Below, in pieces: positions 10,875-20,414 of a stretch of DNA of 64,000 nucleotides. This stretch comes from Linum tenue (Eukaryota > Streptophyta > Magnoliopsida > Malpighiales > Linaceae): contig CAMGYJ010000002.1 in the NCBI GenBank assembly GCA_946122785.1, positions 66,985,703 through 67,049,702 of the forward strand, read 5' to 3'. The notes beneath the pieces are model-generated. The model worked only from the letters and a program-made list of their open reading frames with translations. It ran no database searches and was not told the origin of the DNA. A program made the position numbers and the translations under genes. Each line of letters starts with the position of its first letter. Position 1 is the first letter of the stretch.

Positions 10875-13727
10875 ATGGAGGAGGGCGGCGGAGTGAAGCT
10901 CGACAGGTGTGGGTACGAGGTGAAGACTTGCTCCGATGACTGTGTCGCCGCCATCAACTCTTACTACCACCAGGTTTCGCCGCCGCTGCTGCTCTTTGTT
11001 CTCCATCTCTTTTCTATGTTTTTGGGTCATCTGATCTGCAACTTGCGAATTGTGATACGGGTTCTTGTTGGCATGATTTATAATATGATTGGTGTGAAGG
11101 TTCTGAGCTACGGGAGAGGGAGGCGTGTGATTCTGGAAGCAGCTAAATGCGATAAAGATTGTGTCTTGGCCAACACTTTGGCCGCTCATTTCCTTGGCTC
11201 CGCTGATTCTCCCCACCTCCAAGCAGCAAAGGCTCGACTTGTAAGCTTCTGTTTCTCCGTCGCTGTCTTTTTTGGGGAATTTTAGCGGCTTGTATTGAAT
11301 GATAAGTTGACAAGATGCCGTCGTACACCGTAATCACCCCAGGATCAAGCAACTCCGTACGAGAGAGCGGTTTTTGGAGCAGTCAGTTATCTAATTTCTG
11401 ATAATAGGGACGATGATGTTGCTGTTGAACTTCATTCCAAGGTAGACTTGAAGTTGAACGTCTTTTTCCATTTGGGTCGCATTCAATTTAAGATTAGTCC
11501 ACTCTTGTTTTGTACCGTTGCATTTTACTTTCTTCCTTTCTGCAATCAATTGCTTTTCTTCGTTTCTCATTTTGTCTATTGGTTTGGATCTAGTAAATTG
11601 GTAATATTTAAGCGTTTCTATCCAAAAGTTCCTTGATTTGTTTGTTATCATCTTCTTCCCAGCTTCTAAATGACTACCCTAAGGACCTGGTTTCTCTAAA
11701 AAGAGGTCAAGTACTATGCTTCTACATGGCTAGACCAGACCTGTCTTTAAACCTTGTACAAAAGGTTTGCTTTCACTTTCTGTTCTTTCATGCTTGTGAA
11801 CTGTTCATTCAGTGATTAGCTGTCATCGATCAATTTCCCTTCAGTTAGACGTTTTCTTCTTTGATGATTGACTAGGTTCTTCCAAGTGCGGAGCAAGAAG
11901 ATTATGTTTACGGGATGCTTGCCTTCCCGTTATTGGAGCTTGGTCGGATGGCTGAAGCTGAGAATGCTGCCAGAAAGGGGTATGAGATAAACAAGAACGA
12001 TTATTGGGCACAGCATGCTGTAAGTCCCCAATTAATCAGTATGCCTCGGGTCATTTTCATTTGCGTTTTCTTCACAAATGATTGATTGTGTCACTTGGAA
12101 AGAACAATTGCTAAGTTGTTAAGCCCACTCTCTTGCTTGCTGATTGATTGTGTCACTTTGAAACAACTGTTTAATTTGGTAAGCCCACTCTCATATTTGT
12201 GTGCTGATTGATTAAATGCAGCTCTGCCATGTTTTCCAGTATCAATGTCGTTTCAAAGAAGCAGTAGAGTTCATGGAAGAATGCTCCACTTCATGGACTC
12301 CTTGTTCGTCATTTATGTGTGTACAAAGGATTATGAATTCTTTCTTGTTTGATCAAGAAAAAAATTGTATTGCCATGCGAGGCTTAATTGGTTGAATGTG
12401 CAGGCTGACACATAATTGGTGGCACGTTGCTCTTTGTTACCTAGAAGGTAATTTTAAGATAACGAAAGTTATGGAAGTCTATGATCATCGAATCTGGAAA
12501 GAGTTGGAAAGAAGTGATGCCATGCCCCCTGAGGTATGCATGCATTCTCCTCCCTCTCTCATCACTTTAACCAACGTTTTCAATCTACTGAGGCACTATT
12601 TCCTTTTGGATTGCAGGTGTACCTAAATGCTTTAGGTTTGTTGTTACGTTTGTCTATTCGAGGACTACTTGATGATATCTTTGATGATCGATTCAAGGTC
12701 TTGGCGGATCGTGTAGCAGATGAAGTGGGTAACTGATCTTTTTGTTTTGTTGACTAGTTGTTTGACTATTGTATTCTATGGCATGGTAATTATGTTTTGT
12801 ATCCCTGATTAGGCAAATTGGTTTTTGGAGTGGCACCTTGATGTGTTGATATTGTGGGCCTTGACGAAAGCTGGTAAAATTTCTAAGGCAGAAGGTCTAC
12901 TCAATGGCTTGAAATCCAGGTAAAGGCTCTTCCTTTCACATCATATGCTGTCAAACCATTGAATTTACTAACTGCAATTTCATTTTATTGTCAGTAGAAT
13001 TTCGAAGATGAACAAGAAGAAGCAGCAAGTGATGCAGAAGGCAATACTGGTTTGTGCATTCTGTTCTTAAAGCTGCTTCCTTTAGCTTCCCTGCTACCAT
13101 ATTGCTGTCATACAACTGCTTGCTTTTCCTGTTTATGCAGCTTGCAGAAGCCTTGTATGAATACACCAAGGGGAACGACAAACAAGCACTGGAGCTACTC
13201 GGTCTGGATTTTGATGTCAATGGTTGCAAGGTGTTTCTCATTTGAATTTGCAGTCTCTACCCTTTTGCAGTTAACTAGTGGGAATCTAAAACCCGGGCTG
13301 TTCCGTGTTTAGATAATTGGAGCATCTGACGAGCAACTTGATGTGTTCCACGAAGTTTGGTTCAGCATACTGCTGAATACTGGCGAAGGAACCAAAGGTA
13401 TATATGATGGAAATCCTTTCCCTTTAAGGATTACACGACGTTGAGGGTTCGTCTCTGTTAACTCTGTTCCCACGCTTGCAGCAATCGGAGCAATCGAGAA
13501 GCATATCAAGAAGCGGGATGGAACCCCTTTCACATGGCGCCTACTGGTATATCATCACAGTTTAGCCCATCACATTCTTGCAAAATCTCATCTCTCTTTC
13601 TTATGGCCCTGCTTAATTGTTCTGCTTCTTGATTCAGGAGAGAGGGTACCGGAGAGAGGGTAGGGAAGAAGATGCTGCATCAGTTGCCGACAAGGCAACA
13701 TCACTGGAAGCTGCCTACTTCAACTAG
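10875..13727 (+). CDS. Tetratricopeptide repeat protein 38 (TTC38) homologue
   Basis: Fourteen exons: 10875-10973, 11100-11240, 11343-11441, 11663-11764, 11876-12019, 12222-12316, 12404-12533, 12617-12724, 12813-12919, 12995-13049, 13141-13230, 13313-13397, 13482-13546, 13638-13727. All junctions keep frame with GT-AG introns and give 469 aa, the length I recall for animal TTC38. Landmarks are VLSYGRGRRVILEAAKCD, AVELHSKLLNDYPKDL, YGMLAFPLLELGRMAEAEN, YWAQHALCHV, THNWWHVALCYLEG, NWFLEWHLDVL and a C-terminal FTWRLLERGYRREGRE. TPR-like helical hairpins fill most of the length, and no signal peptide or membrane segment is seen. The family is conserved from bacteria to animals and plants; its molecular role is not established. 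Exon 6/7 junction: TTT AT|G CTG. Exon 10 has two possible acceptors 3 bp apart (12994 and 12997). The gene looks intact. Confidence 0.92.
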
Positions 13728-14139
13728 GGAGTAGATTACCGGAGGAACAATCGTTCACCCCTTAATTGGTCTCTTCTTGTACTACTGAGTACTGACTAAT
13801 ACACCACAAACTCAAAAAGAACAGCAAAGACTACAACTTAATAAATATATTCTGGAAATCGCACCTTTTCTCATCCAACCATTGTTACTCGATTCCATAT
13901 CATATTAATTATTACACTTGCTTATAATGCCAAGAAATTGATCAGAAAATTTAGGGATTTAGATTTCGAAACAGAGGAAATCGAAGTGAAAAGGATAAAT
14001 GAACGAAGAAGAAGATAGGGAAACTGCAACGCGTCTTCTTGTTCTTTTCAAAAATAATTGGGCTTGAATCAGCAAAGCCCACGACAAGAAACAAAAACTA
14101 CTCTAAACAGTTATTGAATAATTGAAAGAAAGATTTGGG
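13728..14139 (+). other. 3' region of the TTC38-like gene
   Basis: Probable 3' UTR with AATAAATATA-type signals at about 13840, followed by non-coding sequence up to the hAT target duplication at 14140. Confidence 0.4.
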
Positions 14140-14147
14140 CTTTGGAG

Positions 14148-15023
14148 CAGTGCTGTCAAAGCCGAACCGAGCCGGCCGGCCGGACCGCCAAAGCCGCCAC
14201 CCGGCCGTAAAACCGGCTCGGATCAGCTATTTAACCACCACGGTTTTATACAGCGGCCGGCGAGCGGCCGAAGCGGTTAACCGCTCGAGCCGGTCGCGCG
14301 GTTCAGCCGTTTGGTTTACCCTAAAAAAAATTAGAAAAGGCCAATCGTGGAATCTGTCGTCAACACCTCTTGTCCCGGCATCGCCATCCCCAGTCGACAT
14401 CGCCATCGCCAGTCCTTGTTGTAGCAAGCCGCTCCCCGCTCCCGGCGCTTCCATCTCGTCGCCACCGTCGCAAGCAGCTCCCCGCTCCCGGCGCTTCCAT
14501 CCCGTCGCCATCGTCGCAAGCAGCTCCCCGCTAAGCTGCCCTGTCTCACCAGAGGCTTGGATTGAATCCGAGCCATTTCGCGGATTGGGACGAGGAAGAG
14601 CATTTACGGGTTAAGAAAGGATGAGGAAGAATTGATTGTGGTGATGGATTTTTGAGGAATTGAAGAAGACTATAGTGGCTGAAAAATGAAAATAGGTGCG
14701 ACGGTGGGAGGGGGGATGGGGAAGCGGAAGGAAGGAGAGTGAAGGGTGGGGAAGTGGCGCTGTCGCTTAGGATTAGGTTAGGGCTTTTTTTAGTTGCTGT
14801 ATATAAATATGTTGTGTAGAATTATTAAATGGTACATGTAATTATCATTTTTACTCATTAAATCATTGAATTATTACTTTATGTGTGTTCTACTATGATA
14901 TTATATTGTTTATAATGTACCGGTTTTCAAACGGTTTTTAAACGGTCTAATGCCAGCTGAACCACTAATGACCAAGCCGTTCCCGTTACCGGGTCATACT
15001 CCGGCTCGGCTTTGACAGCATTG
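14148..15023. mobile_element. Non-autonomous hAT element with 8-bp target duplication
   Basis: Left end CAGTGCTGTCAAAGCCGA; the right end reads CAATGCTGTCAAAGCCGA on the other strand, one mismatch in 18. The flanks carry the 8-bp direct repeat CTTTGGAG at 14140-14147 and 15024-15031, the hAT target-site length. The 876-bp element is very GC-rich in its left half (CCGGCCGG words and a 46-bp tandem repeat) and AT-rich in the right. The open frames inside overlap each other and are composition artefacts. No transposase is present. Confidence 0.85.
14431..14533 (+). repeat. 46-bp GC-rich tandem repeat inside the hAT element
   Basis: The unit starting GCTCCCCGCTCCCGGCGC begins at 14431 and 14477, with a partial third copy at 14523. 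Spacing is 46 bp, so the unit is not a whole number of codons, which argues against a coding role. Confidence 0.7.
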
Positions 15024-15031
15024 CTTTGGAG

Positions 15032-15605
15032 GATTAAAGCCCAGCACAAGGTCCTTGACTCTGTTTTCTTGAGCTCTTCTTCTTCCTCGGACAGAGTCCT
15101 TAGAAGCAGAGACTTCGGCAAGAACAGGGCAAGGAGAGCAGACTTGAGATGAAAAGAAAACGCAGCAGGTCTTCAAGTCCTTCCTCAATAGCTGCGGCAA
15201 ATTCAGAATTCGAGTGATCACTGGGAGCAGAATCTGAATCAGTTCCATAAAGATCTTGAAGAGGAGCTGCAAAAGGCTCCAGAACTGCGTCACCATCGTC
15301 ACCAGGATTGGAGTCGGAGTCAGATATCCAGATCAGGTTGATGATGGAAGGCTCCTACCCCCCAATCGCAATCTCCAGTTCATCAAGCACGTCATCAGCT
15401 GTGAGCCACAAGGTAGGGGACTCCGTGCGAAATGGCGAGAGAGAAATAGGCAAGGCCAACAGGAGCTGAGTGATGCGAGCCGTGAATGGTAGCGGTGCAA
15501 GGTGATTGTGATCAACAATGGGGTGAGCCGTGAGCACTTGCAAAATTGCAAGTGTGTATTTGATGTGATGGAAGACACAAGCATAACGTGGATCGAATAA
15601 CTATT
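15032..15605 (-). other. Coding-like but broken region, unidentified
   Basis: On the minus strand two adjacent frames read like protein: LTADDVLDELEIAIGG (stop), then shifted ISDSDSNPGDDGD, EPFAAPLQDLYGTDSDS, NSEFAAAIEEGLEDLL. The acidic, Asp/Ser-rich composition without repeats suggests a decayed host-gene or retroelement fragment. No family recognised. Confidence 0.3.
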
Positions 15606-15654
15606 ACATTATAAAATACAGAACAAGTTCTATTTACATGATAAAATAACTATT

Positions 15655-16992
15655 GGCTTAATTGCAAGTTTGGTCACTAAGTTTATTAAAAAGGTTCATG
15701 TTTGGTCACTAAAAATATTTAATTCCATTCGTGCTCACTAAAATTAGTTAAACATTTCAAATTTGGTCACTCTCCGTCCAACTCCGTTAATTTTGTTTGA
15801 CGTGGCAGTCAACTCTCAAAGTTGACCGCTAACTGAGTGACGTGGCAATTGAAAAATAATAAATAAATTGAAATTTAATATGTTATAATTCCAGCTCATT
15901 TTCATTATATAATAAAATAAATAAAACATAAAAATTTATTATAATTATTATCAAATTGAAAGTAGGCGCTGGGAAGCCGGGTCGGAATCGAAGCTTTTCT
16001 TCACGCCGGCGCTCCCAAGTCTGGGCCGTCTCGCCATGACGGGGTCGGAATCGGAGACTTTCTCCAGCGTTACTCCCTGGTAAATCCCAGTTTGGTTCCC
16101 GATAAAACTTCACGATTGGAAAAATATTGTTTCGATTAGGGTTACGGAGAAGCTTTTTCGATTACGAAATGGTTGTTTCCTTCCTTTTCTTTCTGTTTTC
16201 AGTTTCTCTCAGGGCAATCAAGCTTGAAGCAAAATAGAGCACGATCTATTCCAGTTGTGAGAACGAAGACTTGTTTTGTGAAGGAGGTCATGGAAAGCAA
16301 GAAGCCGAGCGTCAATGGCTGGAGAGCGGCTGAGCGTGCGAGGATTCTGTTGGAGAGACTGTGCACTCAGGCGCAGCAGAGACTTGAAGAACAGACGGGC
16401 AGAGATTTCGATTCTGAGTTCTCCAATGGTTCATATATGGAGATCTTGGTATCGCGGGAGTATTTGTCGAGGGAGGGAAGGGGACTATGGGCGAGCTGCG
16501 TCGTGGAACTGGCATAGAGATTTGCAAACTACGGCGGCGGCAGAGTAGGAGAGTCCTGCCGCCATGGTAGCTGGATTGGGACGGTGAGAGATGGGGGAGA
16601 GGGAAGACCACATCTTCTCTGTGACTGTGAGTGGGCTTTTTTTTTTATGGGGCGAGTGGGCTTTTAGGTTACTGGAAGAACAATAAACATATAAAATGGA
16701 GATCTTGTAATTAAAATAATTTTTTGTTTTATTTATTTTATGTAAAAATGAGTTGGAATTTTGTAATATTAAAATTTATTTTATTTATTGTTTTTTAATT
16801 GCCACGTCACTCAGTTAACGGTCAACTTTAAAAGTTGACTGCCACATCATATAAAGTTAACGGAGTTGGACGGAGAGTGACCAAATTTGAAATGTTTAAC
16901 TAATCTTAGTGACCACGAATGGAATTAAATATTTTTAGTGACCAAACATGAACCTTTTTAATAAACTTAGTGACCAAACTTGCAATTAACCC
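15655..16992. mobile_element. Long terminal inverted repeat element with foreign-looking interior
   Basis: About 200 bp at 15655-15852 (GGCTTAATTGCAAGTTTGGT...) recurs inverted at about 16800-16992 (...ACCAAACTTGCAATTAACCC). Both arms carry 'gtgaccaaatttgaaatgttt', 'tccaactccgtta' and 'cacgtcactcagtta'. The interior (15960-16640) is GC-richer than the arms and coding-like. Long arms with a gene-like interior resemble Pack-MULE or foldback elements. No 9-bp target duplication could be matched at these boundaries, so the superfamily is uncertain. Confidence 0.8.
16035..16517 (+). pseudogene. Possible captured gene fragment inside the inverted-repeat element
   Basis: A frame from an ATG at about 16036 reads TGSESETFSSVTPW then meets a donor-like GGTAAATCC (about 16079). 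A pyrimidine-rich acceptor (TTCTGTTTTCAG, about 16203) precedes a longer frame with VMESKKPSVNGWRAAERARI and LLERLCTQAQQRLEEQTG. The exon-intron layout and composition differ from the flanking arms. No family recognised. The capture interpretation is inference. Confidence 0.35.
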
Positions 16993-17018
16993 GCAAATTT
17001 CAGAATACAGTAATTTAA

Positions 17019-17635
17019 CTGAATCGCTATTCGTCGCCCTAAAATTTAAAAAATTTCGCCCTAAATCATATTACAATAACGTTTATACCCTTATTTTCAA
17101 TTTCAATTCCTACCCTTAACTCCCCCGCCACCGCCAGCCAAGTTCCGGCCCCACGCTGCCATTCACATCTCCCATCCCCCATTTGAGTAGGAGATCTAGA
17201 TCTCCCTCCATTTGGTAGCTAATCAAGTCCCCCAATTCTAGTCATTGACCTTACCGTTAAGAATAAGAGTTGGGTTAGCTAAGCTATTCATGGGAGCTTG
17301 GAATCGAACTGAATCATGATCCTAACCTAATGGGATGAGTGAAGCAGGATGGAGCATCTGTTTTGGTTTGAGGTGATGGAAGAGATCCGAAAGTGGGTGG
17401 AGGACAATAAAGCTTCTTTTTTTTTAGCTAATCGAGTACCCTGACCGGCCGACCTGCTGTAGCTTTTTTTTTCCACTTGATAATCACCGGCGACGGGCCG
17501 ACCTGTCCCGAGCTCCCTGGCGACGGGTTTTACCCCACTGGTGAAAGTAAAATTTAACAACTAAGGACATTATTGTAAATTTAATATAATTAGGGCGACG
17601 AATAAGGATTTTTAGGGCGACGAATAGCAATCCCC
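17019..17635. mobile_element. Inverted-repeat MITE with TAATTTAA target duplication
   Basis: GCTATTCGTCGCCCTAAAA at the left end recurs inverted at the right end (TTTTAGGGCGACGAATAGC), and a second copy of the 'CGTCGCCCTAA' word lies inside each end. TAATTTAA flanks the element at 17011-17018 and 17636-17643. The interior is non-coding. Target duplications of 8-10 bp fit hAT or Mutator-like origin. Confidence 0.7.
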
Positions 17636-17788
17636 TAATTTAAACTCTAAAGAAATATAAAATCACTACTAACAATCCACAAAAATATAAATCACTACTA
17701 AAACTAAATAAATAAATTAAATAAATTTTAAATATCGCGGATCCATTTTAGCTCGAAACTTTGTCTCCTAACACGTTCCTTACACGGA

Positions 17789-17796
17789 TATAAATA
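17789..17796 (+). promoter_or_regulatory. TATA box of the F-box gene
   Basis: TATAAATA, followed by a TA dinucleotide run to 17816. An ATG at 17817 is only about 21 bp downstream, too close to be in the transcript if this TATA is used. That supports starting the protein at 17853. Confidence 0.5.
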
Positions 17797-17852
17797 AATT
17801 ATGTATATATATATATATGGGAACTTTTGTTCTCCCTACTCCCAAGCTAGCC

Positions 17853-19169
17853 ATGGCGACCGAGAAGTCAATCATGATGAGCCCTTGTCCTTTCGGCGAA
17901 TTGGGAGATGATCTCTTGCTAGGAGTTGTTAGTCGTCTCCGGGACTACATATCCGCTTGCCGATGCAAATCCGTGTGTAAGCGGTGGAACTCGATTATCT
18001 CCGATCCCTACTTCTCTCACCGATTCGTCGCTCACAACAAGGGCCGATCCGCCGGCGACGAAGAATTACCACCCCTTGTGACTCCCGACGACATCCGGAG
18101 ATGGATCTTGAGCTTCCTGCCAGTGCCCACTCCAATCCAGTTCTGCCTCTCCGTTTTTGACTGCTTCAGGGACTTGCTCTTGCTCTCGTTTGCGCCCCTG
18201 ATGGACTACCACAAACTGGTCCGAACGTTCCTGGTCTGCAATCCGTTTACAAAGCAATGGGTTGCCCTTCCTTTAGCGCCTCCAAGGCCGATCGGTGGCC
18301 GTGTATCGATTGCGAGGCTGGTGTGCCGTCCCTCTAGTTCCGTCGTTACTTTGGATGCAGGGGACGTTAGCAAGCCAGCATTGACGCATCACTTTGAATA
18401 TGAATTTCGGGTGGTGCGGATGTCCAGATTCAAATCATCAGTTTCAGAGCTAGATGTGTTCTGTTCCAAATCCGGGGAGTGGACCATGGTGGCTCTTGAT
18501 CTTGGCGGCCGATTAACACCACGATGGGGTCTCGCCAACACTGTTGTTTCGCTGAACGGGAAGTTGTATTGGATGAACACCGGAAGCCAAGTTATTAGGT
18601 GGAACCCTTTCTCACTGGAAGTAGAAGAAGAAGAAGATCATGATGCACTTCGAATCCCTCGAGGAGTTTCGGACTCCGAGATTGAGTTCTGCCTCTGCGT
18701 CTCACAGGGTGACTTGTGCCTGTTTTTCATAGATGGCGTGACATTTGAGAGTCCAAGAGATGTCCTGAGTGTTTGGAGACAAGGTTATGGCAGACGAGGC
18801 TGGAGGAGATATCATCAGGTGGCGTTGAACAAGTTAATGTCTAGGATTGTTTACGACCAACATGGTCGCGAAATTAGACGTTTCGAGTTGGAGTTTTCGA
18901 ATGTAGTCGGCCAGCATCCCGAAAAGTCAGAAATTGTGTTGGTGGAATTTTTGTATCCTAATGGCCAGATCGGTGTCTACTCCTGCAACTTGAGGACAAA
19001 GGAGCTCAAGTTCTTGTTCGAACAGAAGGATTATTTCCAGGGTCACATGGTGTTTCAGCCTAAGGTATCTCTCTGGCCTACTCAGTTTTCAAACTACGAA
19101 AAATTGCGAGGCTGCTACGATGGAAGCTACAGTGGCTGGGTTCAATCAAGCAACCAGTCAACCTCATGA
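17853..19169 (+). CDS. F-box protein with F-box-associated C-terminal region
   Basis: Single exon, 438 aa from the ATG at 17853, which has a strong context (GCCATGGCG). An upstream in-frame ATG at 17817 would add 12 residues but lies almost on the TATA box. The F-box covers about residues 10-52: PFGELGDDLLLGVVSRLRDY, then CRCKSVCKRWNSIISDPYF. It would bind an ASK1/SKP1 adaptor of an SCF ubiquitin ligase. The rest looks like an F-box-associated / kelch-like substrate region, with FLVCNPFTKQWVALPLAPP (about 125-145), SKSGEWTMVAL and LNGKLYWMNT. An acidic stretch (EVEEEEDHDAL) follows the last motif. The substrate is unknown. The gene appears intact, and a Helitron end lies only 124 bp past its stop. 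Confidence 0.9.
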   Translation: MATEKSIMMSPCPFGELGDDLLLGVVSRLRDYISACRCKSVCKRWNSIISDPYFSHRFVAHNKGRSAGDEELPPLVTPDDIRRWILSFLPVPTPIQFCLSVFDCFRDLLLLSFAPLMDYHKLVRTFLVCNPFTKQWVALPLAPPRPIGGRVSIARLVCRPSSSVVTLDAGDVSKPALTHHFEYEFRVVRMSRFKSSVSELDVFCSKSGEWTMVALDLGGRLTPRWGLANTVVSLNGKLYWMNTGSQVIRWNPFSLEVEEEEDHDALRIPRGVSDSEIEFCLCVSQGDLCLFFIDGVTFESPRDVLSVWRQGYGRRGWRRYHQVALNKLMSRIVYDQHGREIRRFELEFSNVVGQHPEKSEIVLVEFLYPNGQIGVYSCNLRTKELKFLFEQKDYFQGHMVFQPKVSLWPTQFSNYEKLRGCYDGSYSGWVQSSNQSTS

Positions 19170-20414
19170 ATCCAACTCTAATTTTCCTCACCACTACATC
19201 CTGGATTAGAATTGACGAGGAAATTAGTATTATCATTTTTTAGTTTGAACAACTAGTTTTGTGTCTTCCCTTTGGATGGGATATGCATATTATCTCTTTA
19301 AAAGAACAAGTTACAAGTTTACTGTTTCTTAGAGTCACATCCCGCCACTGTTACTCCTTTTGCTTTTTTTGCCCTCTTGTATCTGACTGACATTTTCTCT
19401 GATGCGTTCAGGCGGCTCCCATCAAACCAATGGCACATCACTAAAAGTACTTATTTTGTAATTGATCAAAGCTTAAGGACCAAAAACATAATTATGTTCT
19501 CATCTCTCTCCTGTATTTGTTCTCATCCACTTGTTTTTCATCTCTCTCCCATAACCCCTTCCACCAACCAGTCAATGTTCATCTCTCCTTTTCTCTCATC
19601 AGAAGAAGAAGAAGAAGGGAGAAGAAGAAGAGGATGAAGAGAAGAGGAAGAATGCAAAGCCCGACCACCTCAATCGTGCTCTCCCTCTCTCTACGATTCA
19701 GCTTCTATGTTGTTTCTTTCTCTCTCTGCGAGCCCAAAACTCCGACATCGGCGAGCCAAAACTCCGACATCGGCGATGAATCGGCAAGTTTGTCGAGGAA
19801 GGAGAGACGGCTGGATATAGTGAGTTTTCCTGACGATGGCGCTCTTTTTCTCAGAGAGGTTTCAACAGGGGAAAGAAGGAGGAGTGTTGTGGGAGGTGAG
19901 TCGATGGACTCTAAGTGAGGCTGGAGGAGACAACAGCGAGGGGAGAGGGTGTGGTCTTCGGCGGCCGGCGGGTGGTGGGGATAGTTCTAGGTTTTCCTTG
20001 CGTTGAAGGAGGTTAGGTTGGAATAAACTTTTGGTGGTTCCGGCAGTGACGGAAGTGATGCTGAAACAGGAGGCGATGGAGCAAGAAGTAAAATTACTTG
20101 AGAATCTCAATCAGGTATGGGTGTGAAGCCGGTTTCTGATTTCTGTTTTGCTTTTCATTATTAGTTTTTGGGGTTTATTTGTTGCTTTCTAGCCTACTAC
20201 TTTATCCTCTCTAGCTTATGAGAACAAGTAAAAAGCAAAAAAGTAACAGCTAGCGGCTTTGCTGAACGTAATTTCGTCAGACGTTGCTCGTTCGTGATTT
20301 GCGCATCCATTTTGACTGTCCCAATTTTCTACATTTCGACTGAATCAAATATCCAGGGTGCCGGATTTGCTGCTACATAGGAGCTCAAATTAGATATACT
20401 CTGGCTTGCCCGGA

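Noticed and set aside
14135..14614. 159-codon and overlapping minus-strand frames in the hAT element
   Set aside because: They lie in GC-rich tandem repeats with a 46-bp period; open in several frames because few AT-rich stops occur there.
17817..17852. Upstream start (MGTFVLPTPKLA) of the F-box protein
   Set aside because: Only about 21 bp from the TATA box and in weak context; the ATG at 17853 has a strong context and precedes the F-box normally.
19377..20110. Frames of 86-133 codons upstream of the HEATR6-like fragment
   Set aside because: Built from CT and GAAGAAG low-complexity runs; no protein family resemblance.
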